Below, piece by piece: positions 11,455 to 22,640 of a stretch of 64,000 bases of DNA. The number at the start of each line of letters is the position of its first letter. Position 1 is the stretch's first letter. The DNA is from Antilocapra americana (Eukaryota; Chordata; Mammalia; Artiodactyla; Antilocapridae). The notes below the pieces were generated by a model. It had not been told where the DNA came from. It worked only from the letters and a program-made list of their open reading frames with translations, and did not search any database. The position numbers were made by a program, and so were the translations under genes. The stretch lies in contig ML664175.1 in the NCBI GenBank assembly GCA_007570785.1, positions 10,207,441 to 10,271,440 on the forward strand, written 5' to 3'.

Positions 11455-12368
11455 TACTACATTTATTTTGTGTAATGAATGATTCAGTATCATTGTGGAG
11501 TCTAGAATTTAGACAGTGGCATTCAGTGATATGAAAGCATATAAATTTTTCTTCTGCAGTACTGAAAATGTTATTTGTAAACATGTACATACAGAAAGTG
11601 AAAAAATATAAATAAGCAAAAATAAGAAAATAAAAACACCATATTCCCATCACCTAGAGATGACATAGTTAATACTTTAGTGTTCTTTTAGATATTTTTC
11701 TGTTTGTATGTATATGTATACTTGTATTTCTTTACTGGTAATATATTATTTTGTACATGTTATTTTTATATATGCTTTTTTATGTTAATTTCTGCTTTTC
11801 CATGTCAGCAGATTTTTGTTTTACCTAATCCATGCTCACATTTTTTTCAGTTTATTCTAAACTGTTATTTGCATTTTATCTGTTCACACCAGGTCCAATC
11901 CAGAATAACTGTTTAAGTCTTTTAAATCTTGCACAGCACTGCCCCCTGCCACCACACACACACCTTTTTCTTGGCACTGACTTTTTGATTAGCCATTCAT
12001 TGCCTTTCCTTGTGCATGTCTCATTTGTTGGGGCCAGGTGGGCAGGTGAGGTGGCATGTTTAGTTGTGTCCTGTTGGTGTTGTTTAGAGTATTCCTCTAT
12101 ATCCTGTATCTTTTTATTTTTTCCAGCTCTCTATATCTTGTATTTTAAGTAAGCTCATAATTTTAAATTTAGCTACAATGTAGACTCCTCTTCTCAATAA
12201 TCTTTTAACCAGATCAGTATGGTAACTGCAGATATTGAATGATTTTTGTCCTTATCTTCCTTTTTGGTTCAGAGATTAGAAGAGTTTTCATGAATTACCT
12301 ATGTATACATTTCTTAAATTATGGTAAATTAATAAAAAGGAAATCTAGATTCACTTAGGTCCACAAAT
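11455..12368. other. Unassigned DNA; one possible ancient repeat trace
   Basis: No gene seen. At 11600-11680 the text around 'tcccatcacctagagatgac' resembles an old dispersed repeat of unclear class; a similarly vague trace lies at 26820-26960. The overlapping plus-strand frames at 11704-12152 encode hydrophobic, low-complexity chance peptides without family features. Confidence 0.4.
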
Positions 12369-12380
12369 ATTATTATCTGT

Positions 12381-12582
12381 GAGCTAGTCTGTCCAACTCC
12401 TTATGACTCTATGGACTATAGCCTTTCAGACTACTCTGTCCATGGAATTCTCCAGGCAAGATTACAGGAGTGGGTTGCCATGCCTTTTCCAGGGGATCTT
12501 CCCAACCCAGGGATCAAACCTGTCTCTTAGATCTCTTGCATTGGCAGGTGGATTCTTTACCACGAGTGCCACTTGGGAAGTC
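12381..12582 (-). mobile_element. Bov-tA SINE, antisense, 12-bp TSD
   Basis: Shows 'ttctccaggcaagattacag', 'gtgggttgccatgccttttc', 'ccaacccagggatcaaacct' and 'gccacttgggaag' in the order of a reversed Bov-tA. The 12-mer attattatctgt stands immediately left (12369-12380) and right (12583-12594), so the insertion is exactly bounded. Confidence 0.95.
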
Positions 12583-12594
12583 ATTATTATCTGT

Positions 12595-13252
12595 AGCCTG
12601 TGATAATCTACTTGAGTGTAAATTGAAGTTATCTCTAGGGTTTTAAACATTTAAACATTTAAAATAATACAATGAAACATTTAAAATAATATTTTCTTTA
12701 AAAAGGAAAATGTGAAGTAGGTGCATTGCTGAACCATTTGCGTATCTTACCTTGTATTAATAGGACCATGATTGATCAAATTAGAAAGTTTTAATTACAA
12801 GGTCAGTTATTAAAATTTAGAACACCACATGTTTCAATTTTTGGAAATGCATATTGCAGAGTACAAAATGTCTTAATGATTATTTAAGAAAATGGATTCC
12901 TGAGAGATTTGACATTTCAGTATATTACTTACTTGAATTTCACTGCTTCTTACTTTGCCTTGCATTAATAATTGGGAAAGTGGGGATAGATTCTATCATA
13001 CCATATCTTAAAATCCACAGACTACTGAAACATGGAAATATTAATAGATGTATCTAAAAAATAAGTAGGAAGTATGAACCTTAAAACTTATATTTTTGAA
13101 AATCTCATTGGTGATTTTATACTTGTGAAATTTGATTTTTGGAAAAACAGGTTTGGGGATTAAAACTGCAAACGAAGATGAGTCCTTAAAACCTATTTTT
13201 ATATCTATTAACCCAGGACAGTAAAATAAACTTTAAACAGAAATGATTTATA
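12595..13252. other. Unassigned AT-rich DNA before the U6-like sequence
   Basis: No gene seen. A small direct repeat 'gaaacatttaaaataata'-like unit occurs twice near 12645-12692. Upstream of 13253 I find neither a convincing TATA box at about -30 to -24 nor a proximal sequence element at about -65 to -47, which active U6 genes need. Confidence 0.5.
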
Positions 13253-13269
13253 GTGCTTGCTTCAGCGGT

Positions 13270-13309
<40 letters not shown>

Positions 13310-13358
13310 GGCCCCTACGCAAGAGTGACATACAAATTTGTGAAGTGTTCCATGTTTT
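13253..13358 (+). ncRNA. U6 spliceosomal snRNA-like sequence, probably a pseudogene
   Basis: A near full-length match to U6 snRNA, the RNA that pairs with the 5' splice site and with U4 and U2 in the spliceosome. It starts at 'gtgcttgcttcagc' and ends in the oligo-T stop for RNA polymerase III (about 13353-13360). The central segment, including the ACAGAGA box (in 'gatacagagaagattagcat') and the AGC triad, is unchanged. Against mammalian U6 as I know it I count 12 differences, all transitions, six at former CpG sites, mainly in the 5' stem-loop, the internal stem-loop and the 3' part. No A-tail follows and no clear TSD was found. The missing promoter elements and CpG decay argue for a dead copy. 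Most of the many U6 loci in mammals are pseudogenes. Confidence 0.85.
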
Positions 13359-16092
13359 TTGAGGTTTGACAGAAAACAACAGAGTTCTGTAAAGCAGTTA
13401 TCCTTCAGTTTAAAAAAAGATATTTAAAAATTTATGAAGATTATACACATTTCAAATTAGATGAGCATTATGCAGTGAATTTCTGTTTATTGACCCGAAT
13501 TATTGAAAACATTGTACTCCTTCCCCAAAAGTTTCAATGGAGTGGTTTTATTCTTCTTTTATCTAAATTGAGTAGTTTATGTCTTCTTTCTTCATATGCT
13601 TACTACTTTTCTGATTTTATCACTTAAGGCTAATGGATGCCTGCTCATTTCTTATTATGGACCCAGAGACAGGTGTGGATGTGTGAGCAAGGAAAAAGCT
13701 TTGAAAAATCTTCCCTTATTCAGTGATTATATCTGATCCTTTGCTGTGCTCTTTAAAACCTAAGGCATGAGCAAGGCTGAGCTCTCCGACTTGGATCAGG
13801 GTATCCTTTCCTTATTTAAATTCCCTTCCACATCAGACATAGGAGTCCTATTTCTAATACCTAGTTTTAATTTTCTTTCCTGAGCTTTAATTACAAAAAC
13901 CTCTACACCTGCTTGGTCATGTTCCTTGTCATATATGTATATGTACATACATATATATACATACATATATGTACATATATACATATATACAAGACATACA
14001 CATATATATAAACAATCGTTAGGTACCTCATTTTCTAAATAAACCTCACTTGAATAGTTGAATTTGAATCTCTTAGTTGAGGCAAATGCAATCAGAAGTT
14101 AATCTGCATGTATACAGTTAATTAATGGCCCATTAGCTGGTAAGGAGAGTTTATGGTTTGGAAAGAATGTATGTAAGTTTACATGTAACATAGTAATATA
14201 TCAATATATAGAAGGTGACCTTGATTTATCAGGTTACAAAAGTAGCATTACAGAGGCAGAAGGAAAATATCTTCAATCCAATTTAATCTTACCAAATTAA
14301 GCAGTTACTTTTTGTTTGTTTTAAATGATCTTTTAGCTGTTTTCTTAAGAAATGTAGATTTTTCTTCATAACCATGATTTAGTTGAAAAATCAGTTATAT
14401 TGCTCAGTATTGGGCGAAATCACCATCATCTACTCTGGTTATCAACCCCTAAGATCCTTAGAATATGTTATCATTTTAGAAAGTAGAGGATAAAAATCTC
14501 CATGTGTTGATTTAAAAAACCAGAAGAAAGAAAAAGGCAGGGGTCATATTTAAGGGAATGTGGGAATAGAGGGGCCAGTGGGAAGGAAAGCTGGAAAAGC
14601 CAGGTCAGGAGTATTAATCCAATGTTTACACAGTAAGGAGAGTGATTTCTTTATATGATTAGTAAATTTTCTATGATGGAGATTTCTGAAAAGAAAGTTC
14701 TGAAATTATTTGTAAAGTAGCAGCATACATAAAGTATTAAACTTTTCAAGAAGACAGTTTTGAAGAACACCATAGTTTTGGTTTAAGTGTTGACATGCCT
14801 ATTTAGAAAAGAGTTAGTCTTGCTACAGATCATATTAAATGGTTTAAAATAGCTGATGAGTGGAACAGCTGTTGGTTGCAACTCATGATTCCACGATGAA
14901 GTATAGAACTCGTGGTCCAGTTTTCAGTATCAACTGTTTTCTCTGTCTTTGATTCTAGCCACCACTGAAGTCAAACACCCTGGAGCTTATAGAAGTCTCA
15001 GAAGTAATAATGTATAGGAATCAGAGGATGATTATTTTAGTAAAAATAAAAGTTGCTTCGTGCATTTAAAGTCAGGTATTATACATGCTATAATGCCTGA
15101 AAGAAAATCAAACTTCTAAGTGTTTATGAGATGGCAACTCAAAGAAAAACAGACTTTATGGCTTTTGAGATAGTTATTATACAACAGTCTGGCTTACTGG
15201 AAAATGGAAAGGGTAAAGAAAAACTAGTTAAATAGTCCCAGGTCAGTTTTATTTACCTGTAAGATACTCCTTTCACATATAGATCATGGTGTAAATTGAG
15301 TGGAAATATACTGGTGGGGACACTGCTTATAGCTGTATTTCAGAACCTTAAGGTTATGCTACTATGTGAATTACATAATCCTTCTTTGAGGATACTTTGC
15401 CTTTACCCAGTTAACAATGGGCCCTCATTTCTTTATCAATGAAAGTTTACAAAGGATAACAAAACAATGAAGACACAGGATATCAGACTTCAAGTTCAGC
15501 CAACCATAGACAGGGCCCCCAAAAATAAAAGCTTGCTTTTTTTTTTTTAAAGAACGACTTTGGTTGTAGTCTTCAGTAAAATGAAAGGATTAATATGAAA
15601 TTCTTGAAATACACACCAAGATAACAAGCCTAAATAATCATTAGAAATATTTTGTAATGTTTGTAATATTTTATTGTTTGCATTCTTTTAAATCCTGTCT
15701 TGTAATATTTAAAAATTGGTTCTAAGAATTAATTAATTAATTGCTTTTTCAATTAAAATCACTTTATAGGCAGCTTCCAGGAATATTTTTATTTCTGAAA
15801 GCAAGGTATATATAATCAAAGCTTTTTAATAAATAAGTTCATTTTTTCCTCATGTGGGTAATATCCTTAGTTTCATATTTTTAATATTTATAGTAGTGTG
15901 TATTATTTCACATATGTTCTTAACACATGTTTACCTCAAGCTGTTTCTTTTTTAAATATTCAAGTGTATTCATGGACTGCTACCCAATGTTTTAAACATA
16001 ATCGCCTTTTCAGTTGTGCATTTATCCTTCAGTCATAGAAAGAATAGTTCCTTTTACTGCTAAACCTCATCAAGTGCTTTTTCCCTACCCAT
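13359..16092. other. Mostly unassigned AT-rich DNA with a TA/CA microsatellite
   Basis: No coding gene. A (TATG/TACA/TA)-type microsatellite lies at 13931-14011 and an oligo-T at about 15537-15549. The 62-codon minus-strand frame at 13796-13984 runs through the microsatellite and is an artefact of it. Confidence 0.5.
13931..14011. repeat. TA/CA/TG mixed microsatellite
   Basis: Interrupted dinucleotide tract of atatgt, atacat and acatat units, nearly self-complementary throughout. Confidence 0.92.
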
Positions 16093-16275
16093 GTTTTTTT
16101 TTAAGTACATTTTATTGAAGTATAGTTGACGTTGCAGGTGCCCAGCGAGGTGATTCAGTTATACAAATACACATATATTATTTTAGAAATTATTTTCCAT
16201 CATGTTATTACAAGATCCTGACTGGAGTTCCCTATGCTATACAGTTAACCTTTGTTACTTGTTGTGTATCTATTT
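16093..16275 (-). mobile_element. L1 3'UTR end, antisense
   Basis: 'tttattgaagtatagttgac' (about 16110-16129), 'gaggtgattcagttatacaa' and 'tccctatgctatacagttaa' follow the reverse complement of an artiodactyl L1 3' end. It is a short 5'-truncated copy. No clear TSD found. Confidence 0.75.
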
Positions 16276-16924
16276 TTTAATTAGAAATCTAGTATTCTGT
16301 TCATATTTAGTCAAACAAGTTGAATCAAAATGTCATAATTTTTTTAGTTAGGCAAAAATTTGTACGTTTTCTAAAATATATATATATGTATAGAAAAGCT
16401 TTTCTGAAACGCTTGATAAAGACTTGAGAGAGAACATTTAAAAAAAAAAGAGATGGAGAAATTGGAGAACAGAAGCTACATGAAATGGGAGCACTGAATA
16501 TGAAATAGAAAAAGTGAAACAAGCTAGATAAAAGTAAAAAGATCATTGTATAGTCCAGTTGTTTTTAAACACGACTGCTTGTTAGAAACATATCTGGAGT
16601 TCTGGAGAAAAACAGCAAGGCTTTTTTATTTTTCAAAAAATCTCAAGATAATTCTGATCTGCATCTGGATTTTAAAAAGTGATCACAGGTTTTTTTTGTA
16701 TTAGAGTCTAGTTTTGGTCATAAAGAATTCTATTATTTTTCTGTTAACCAATCATGATACAGTGGTATTAAGTAATAGCTACATAATCACAATAATAAAA
16801 AGTGTTTATCAATTTTCACAATCAATAGCCAGACAAAAGACATTTACAATTGCAAGCCGTAATGGGAACACAATCAACTTAACAATATAAAATAATTACA
16901 TACAATTCAGGGGGGGGGGTCTGG
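16276..16924. other. Unassigned AT-rich DNA ending in a G10 run
   Basis: No gene seen. The segment closes with an uninterrupted run of about ten G (about 16910-16919) directly left of the L1 at 16925. The part from about 16800 may belong to the L1, but I cannot show this. Confidence 0.4.
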
Positions 16925-17502
16925 CAGAGTGATGTGGTAAGTGGAAGTGCTTACATGCACTATGTTTTCATCCACCCAGTCAGTCTGTGTCTTTTGGTTG
17001 GTGCATTTAATCCATGTACATTTAAGGTAATTATTAATATCTATAATCCTGTTACCATTTTCTTAATTGTTTTGGGTTTATTTTCTTTTCCTTCTCTTTG
17101 TTTCCTGCCTAGAGAAGTTCTTTAGCATTTGTTGTAAAGCTGGTTTGCTGGTGCTGAATTCTCTTAACATTTTCTTGTCTGGAAAGCTTTGGATTTCTCC
17201 ATCAAATCTGAAGGAGAGTCTTGCTGGGTAGAGTATTCTTGGTTATAGGTTCTTCCCTTTCATCACTTTAAATACATCATACCATTCCCTTCTGGCTTGT
17301 AGAGTTCCTGTTGAAAGATCAGCTGATAGTCTGATGGGATTTCACTTACATGTTATTTGTCATTTTTCCCTTGCTGCTTTTAATATTTTATCTCTGTCTT
17401 CAATTTTTGTCAGTTTGATTACTGTGTGTGTCTTGGTGTTTTCCTCCTTGGGTTTATTCTGCCTCGGGCTCTCTGTGCTTCCTGGACTTGGTTGACTATT
17501 TT

Positions 17503-17697
17503 CTATCTCATGTTCAGAAGGTTTTTAGCTATTATCTCTTCAAATGTTTTCTCAGGTCCTTTCTCTCTCTCTTCTTCTGGGACCCCTCTAATGTGAATGT
17601 TGGTGCGTTTAACGTTGTCCCAGAGGTCTCTTAGGCTGTCTACATTTCTTTTCATTCTTTTTTCTATATTGTCTTCTGTGGCAGTGATTTCCACCAT
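17503..17697 (-). pseudogene. L1 ORF1 (ORF1p) remnant
   Basis: The minus-strand frame includes EITATEDNIEKRMKRN, then DSLRDLWDNVKRTNIHIRGV and PEEEREKGPEKTFEEII. This is the end of the coiled coil passing into the RNA-recognition fold of L1 ORF1p, the RNA-binding chaperone of the L1 particle. In full-length ORF1p this region is mid-protein. Here only about 64 codons stay open, and stops and shifts lie on both sides. The likely original start near 17985 runs into a stop within ten codons. Confidence 0.85.
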
Positions 17698-18194
17698 TCT
17701 GTCCCCAGGTCATTTATCTGTTCTTCTGCCTCAGTTATTCTGCTATTGATTCCTTCTAGTGTGTTACTTATCTCTGTTTGTTCTTTAGTTCTTCTAGGTC
17801 TTTGGTAAACATTTCTTGCATCTTCTCAATCTTTGCTTCCATTCTTTTTCTGACATCCTGGGTCATCTTCACTATCATTATTCTGAATTCTTTCCTTGGA
17901 AGATTGCCTATCTCCACTTCATTTAGTTGTTTTTCTGGGATTTTATCTTGTCCCTTTATCTGGACATAACTTTCTGCTTTTTCATCATGATTAGCTTTCT
18001 GTAATATTCTGTAATATGGTTTTTGTTTTAGCTGCTGTGAGACTGTGCTTCTTCTTGCTTCTTTTTTGTATACCCTCTGATGGATGAGGTTAAGAGGCTT
18101 GTTTGTGTAAGCTTGATGGGAGGGACTGGCAATGAGAAAAACTGTGTGTTGCTCTGGCGGGCAGGGCCTTGCTCAGTAAAGCTTTAATCCAGTC

Positions 18195-18375
18195 TTATTC
18201 TGTTGGTCTGTATTTCTGTTTTTGTGCCAGTACCATACTATCTTGATGACTGTAGCTTTGTAGTATAATCTGAAGTCAGGAAGGTTGATTTCTCCAGCAC
18301 CATTCTTTTCCAAGACTACTTTGGCTATTCGAGGTCTTTTGTGTTTCCATATGAATTGTGGTGGGGTTGCACTCC
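18195..18375 (-). mobile_element. L1 ORF2 C-terminal segment inside L1 5'UTR
   Basis: On the minus strand this piece translates in part to [18 protein letters not shown], which belongs near the C-terminus of L1 ORF2, just upstream of the cysteine-rich region. It is flanked on both sides by L1 5'UTR-type sequence in the same orientation. No gap or TSD is obvious. Confidence 0.7.
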
Positions 18376-19050
18376 CTCCGTGATAGTGGTTTGGCCTGAG
18401 GTGACCAAGCCTTGGGGTCAGTGGACTCTTTGGTAGGGTTAATGGTGACCTCTAAGAGGGTTTACACCAAAGGGGCCTTCCAGTGCCCCTGTTCCTATGG
18501 TGAGCCCCTGCTGACTCACACCTCCACAAGAGACCCTCCAACACTAGCAGGTAGTTTTGTTTCAGTCTCCTGTGGGATCATTGCCCCCTCTCTTCTGGGT
18601 CTTGGTGTGTGCAAAGTTTTGTTTGTGCCCTTCAAGACTGGAGTCTGTTTTCCTCAGTTCTCTCAAAGGCTAATCAAATCCAACTGGCTCTCAAAGCCAG
18701 ATTCCCTGGGGATTCTCAGTCCTTTTGTCAGATTCACAGGTTGTGAGGTTGTGAGGTTCAGAACCTTCACAGTAGTGTGAGAACTTCTTTGGTATTATTG
18801 TTCTCCAGTCTGTGGGTCACCCACCTGGTGGGATTGAGATTTGATTTTACTGTGATTATGCCTATCCTACTGTCTCCTTGAGGCTTGTTTTTTGTCTTTG
18901 GGTGTAAGGTGTCCTTTTTTGTTTTTTTTTGGTGAGTTCAGGCATTCTCTTGTCAATGGTTGTTCAATAGCTAGTTGCAGTTTTGATGCTCTTGCAGGAG
19001 AAGATGAGCGCTGGTCCTTCTACTCCGCCATCTTGACCTGGAAGTTACTC

Positions 19051-20339
19051 CCATATGTTTTTACAGTGATCAGTTATCATTAACATTACCTAGTAAATTT
19101 TTGATTCTAGTAATTTATTTTACTTAACTCCTTCAAAAAATATTTTGGCATGTCTTCTGTTCGTGCCTTTCTACAGAAAAAGTAATCTTTTCACATGTTA
19201 TTTTTTTAGTTTTTCATAATAGTATGAAAATTACAAAGCATGAAGACATCTAAACATCAAGATTGCATTATTTTATTTAGAATATTAGCTTAATATATAA
19301 ACTCAGAGTTTCAGATATTACCCTCAGAGTTTCTCTAACTTCCTCTAAAGGACAAAGGTTGTAATCAAACCTGATGGTGGGTTATGATGACATGGTACAG
19401 ATTAACACTCCTCAAAAGAATAATTCCTAACCATTCCTCTGATTTTCTTATCAAAGTTTTCTGAGAATGAAAAACTGCAGAATTATAAAATACCAAGTAT
19501 ATTTTAAGGTCACATATGCTTTTATACTTCATCTTAGTCACAAGGCTGAGAAGCAATAGCATTTGCTTTTAAAAAGGTAAAAATTCTAAATTTCAATGGA
19601 CAATTAGTCAATAAATATTTAATTGAATATTTACTATATTTCTAGATTTCTGTGGGGACCTTCAAAGACTATTACAATAATAATGTTTGCCCTTAAGGAA
19701 ATTTCTGGTCCTTTTTGAAGAGACAAGGTTAGTAATTAAGAAATAATTTATATTCAGGAGTTTTAGAGTAACTGACATTAAGTACATCAAAGTGGTAATA
19801 ATGAAATTTAAAGCTGTTGCTCATGTGATTTTGACTTGAGCTTAAATATTAAAGGAAGTGATACAAGGTTTGTTCAATTTATTTAGATAATAGCAAGTCA
19901 AATTACTTTTCTGGGAATATTTCATAAATTTTAGGCCAGTCCTAGAATTTTAGGTTCTTCAGAGAATAATCTTTAGGTAAATTTATTTTTTAAGAATATT
20001 TTATAAAAAGGGGCTGTCCATCACAGAATAGTTCAATGTTTTATTTTAAAAAAGAAGTTTTAATATCTCCCTTGTGTCTGCAAAGAGTCTGACATAACTA
20101 AGCATAGCAGAACACCTTGTGTGTGCAGGTATTCTTTGCTTTTGTACCTCTGCTCATGATGCCTTTCTCTGATAGCTTCGACTTAGCACCCTCTCAGCCC
20201 ACATAACCTACTCCACTTTCCTGTGCAACCAGATCACTTGTCATCTCATCTTTGAACGTTATCTCCAAGTTCAGTCATCTTCTGTTTTCCTGTAAGATTA
20301 TATTCATCCTGCTAGTCATGTTTGGTTATTCACTCATGT
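19051..20339. other. Unassigned DNA with two weak repeat traces
   Basis: No gene. 19600-19740 resembles a decayed antisense L2 ('caataaatatttaattgaat', 'gcccttaaggaaatttctgg'). 20078-20118 ('tgcaaagagtctgacataac') looks like the last 40 bp of a Bov-type SINE or BovB tail in sense orientation. Confidence 0.4.
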
Positions 20340-20450
20340 GATTCCTTTCTCACATTGATGCTTTTCTTGAAGATAGATATTTTTTCCATATATATTTGGG
20401 ATGCCTAGCCTAATGTTGGCACATAGTAGAGAGTTGTTGAATAAATTACT
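20340..20450 (+). mobile_element. L2 LINE 3' end
   Basis: 'gcctagcctaatgttggcac' followed by 'atagtagagagttgttgaat' and 'aaattactgaattac' gives the L2 3' terminus in sense orientation. Degenerate. Confidence 0.6.
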
Positions 20451-20764
20451 GAATTACTTAAATTCTTAATACTCCAGATCTAGTGATTGGTTTTTGACGT
20501 TTGTCAAAAGTTAAATTATGTGGTCATCACTTTTTAGATATATCTAGGTTTATAGCTATAAGTCTTCATCTTTTATTTTTTCAGTAATAAAGAAACTCAG
20601 GGCTAATGGTGATTGATTTAACAACATGAGCTTATGAAAGTCATGGACTTATTTAGTCATGTGTAAGACTAAATTCAGCAGAGTTTACTGAAATATTAGC
20701 CTTTAAATAGTAGATTTTATAGAAAGTTTATATATAGTTTTTACTAGTTCTAAATTGAGATATA

Positions 20765-20880
20765 ATTTTTTAATTCATTCATTTAGCAAATATTTATTGA
20801 ATGTCTACTGAAATCTCTAGGCACGGAGGTAGGCTTTGGAAGATACAGTGGTGAGTAAGAAACATAATTTCATAGAGCTT
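20765..20880 (-). mobile_element. L2 LINE 3' end, antisense
   Basis: 'ttcattcatttagcaaatat', 'ttattgaatgtctactg' and 'gatacagtggtgagtaagaa' give the reverse complement of the L2 3' end. It faces the sense L2 fragment at 20340-20450 about 300 bp away. Confidence 0.65.
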
Positions 20881-20953
20881 TATTAAAAAACAAAAGAATA
20901 AAGGTAAAGTGTGAATATGCTGAATAATTCAAAATTTTAAAGTTTGGTTGGTA

Positions 20954-21838
20954 TCAGTTCTGTTCATTGCTCAGTCATGTCCAACTCTTTGCCACCCCAT
21001 GGACTGCAGCATGCTAGGCTTCCGTGTCCATCACCAACTCCCAGAGCTTGCTCAAACTCATGTCCATTGAATCGATGATGTCATCCAACCATCTCATCCT
21101 CTGCCGTCCCCTTCTCCTCCTGTCTTCAATCTTTCCCAGCATCAGGGTCTTTTCCAATGAGTCAGTTCTTCACATCAGGTGGCCAAAGTATAGGAGCTTC
21201 AGCTTCAGCATCAGTCCTTCCAATGAATATTCAGGAATGATTTCTTTTAGAATTGACTGGTTTGATCTCCTTGCAGTCCAAGGGACTCTTCAGGAGTCTT
21301 CTCCAACACCACAGTTCAAAAGCATATGTTCTTTGGCGTTCAGCTTTCTTTATAGTCCAGCTCTCACATCCATACCTGACTACTGGAAAAACCATATGAC
21401 TTTGACTATGCGGACCTTTGTTGGCAAAGTAATATCTCTGCTTTTTAATATGCTGCCTAGGTTGTGGTCATAGCTTTTCTTCCAGGGAGCAAGCTTCTTT
21501 TAATTTCATGACTGCATTTACCATCTGCATTGATTTTTGAGCACAAGAAAATAAAGCCTGTCATTGGTTCCATTGTTTCCCCATCTGTTTGCCATGAAGT
21601 GATGGGACCGGAAATCATGATCTTAGTTTTTTGAATGTTGAGTTTTAAGCCAACCTTTTCACTCTCCTCTTTCACTTTCATCAAGTGGCTCTTTAGTTTT
21701 TCTTCACTTTCTGCCATAAGAGTGGTGTCATCTGTGTATCTGAGGTTGTTGATATTTTTCCTGGTAATCTTGATTCCAGCTTGTGCTTTATCTAGTCCGG
21801 CATTTCACATAATGTACTCTGCATATAAGTTAAACAAG
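20954..21838 (-). mobile_element. BovB LINE, antisense, 5'-truncated
   Basis: The 3' tail appears in reverse at the left ('tcagttctgttcattgctca') and the RT region at the right. The minus-strand frame at 21457-21717 reads MAESEEKLKSHLMKVKEES, and just upstream the catalytic box is YTDD (codons 21727-21738): the aspartates are kept but Ala is replaced by Thr. The element ends near the code for NLYAEY at about 21820-21838. No convincing TSD found. Several frameshifts (for example near 21465 and 21330) kill the frame. Confidence 0.92.
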
Positions 21839-22485
21839 GAAGTTAAAGACATGAACCTCATTGTTGATTCCCCTACCTCCCTCCTCCCTCTCTTCTTCCC
21901 TTCATTCCTTCTGAACTTACAGAAGGTTGTAGTTAATGAATACTGAAGAGAAAAAGCAGATAGTTATATAAACTTTATTATTTAATATAAAATTTTACAT
22001 AGTTTCTTAGCTCTAGGCTTTGAGTTTGGATTTGTTTAGAATTCATTATTTCAAAAACTGAGTTAGTGGTATGTACTGTATATTGTGTAACATTCCCTGG
22101 GGGGAATCTGTGGAAGAACCTTGTAATCATATACAGCAGTATTTTTGAATTGAAACATCCTAACATGCACATTGAGTGAGACAAGAAAGGACTATCCTTG
22201 TTTTAGTTAAGGTCAGATTTTGCCACCAAATAAGTTATATAAAACTTTGGGTTTCAGGACAATTTGATTTTTAGAACTTTTTGATCAGGGATTACGGACT
22301 TCTTCCTCTTTGTTTTAATGTTCCCACAAATCTGTAGAACATTTTCCTTTGCAGAGAGAAGGATCTTTATATTTTAATTTTTATGAACTGTATATATGTC
22401 TGAGATGATGTGTATATATAAAAAATAAACACAGTATACATGTGTGTACATATGTAAAAATTTAGGGAAGCATGTGCCTGTTGTG
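21839..22485. other. Unassigned DNA; pyrimidine-rich patch
   Basis: A CCT/CTT-rich patch lies at about 21868-21905. Otherwise nothing recognised. Confidence 0.45.
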
Positions 22486-22489
22486 TTTT

Positions 22490-22640
22490 GTGTGTGTGTG
22501 TGTGTGTCAGAGGTGGGAGAGAGAGAAGGTGGAGGGGGCACAAAGGGGGAGAGAAGTGTGTGTTCGTGGATGGTAGAGACTAGGTAGGGATGGGGAGACC
22601 GGGAATGGGGATGGGGAGACAGGGAGTGGCTATGTGGGTC
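22490..22640 (+). repeat. (TG)n followed by purine/G-rich tract with two-copy minisatellite and G4 motif
   Basis: (TG)9 at 22490-22507 passes into a GA/GGG-rich stretch. At 22587-22624 a unit close to 'gggatggggagaccgggaat' is repeated twice, giving six runs of three or four G with loops of 2-5 bases on the plus strand, a standard G-quadruplex motif. No gene is seen nearby. Confidence 0.85.

Larger units (their letters stand above)
16925..19050 (-). mobile_element. L1 LINE, antisense, with 5' end, internally rearranged
   Basis: Read on the minus strand this L1 starts at its 5' end near 19050 (sense 'caagatggcggagtagaagg', seen as its complement at about 19018-19037). The 5'UTR runs down to about 18380 and again from about 18190 to 18000. 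ORF1 remnants run down to about 17100. The start of ORF2, recognisable as LNVHGLNAPTKRHRL, lies near 16985-17030, and the element then breaks at about 16925. Most of ORF2 is missing. A segment at 18195-18375 is not 5'UTR but matches the C-terminal part of ORF2 in the same orientation. Stops in ORF1 make it non-functional. Confidence 0.85.

Noticed and set aside
11704..12152. Overlapping hydrophobic frames as a small membrane protein
   Set aside because: T-rich sequence yields Phe/Leu/Tyr codons by composition; no family resemblance and no upstream or splice signal.
13253..13358. U6 as a functional snRNA gene
   Set aside because: No PSE/TATA in place and 12 substitutions, half at former CpG sites.
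18412..18780. 122-codon plus-strand frame as a gene
   Set aside because: It is antisense to the L1 5'UTR at 18380-19050 and shows no protein family features.
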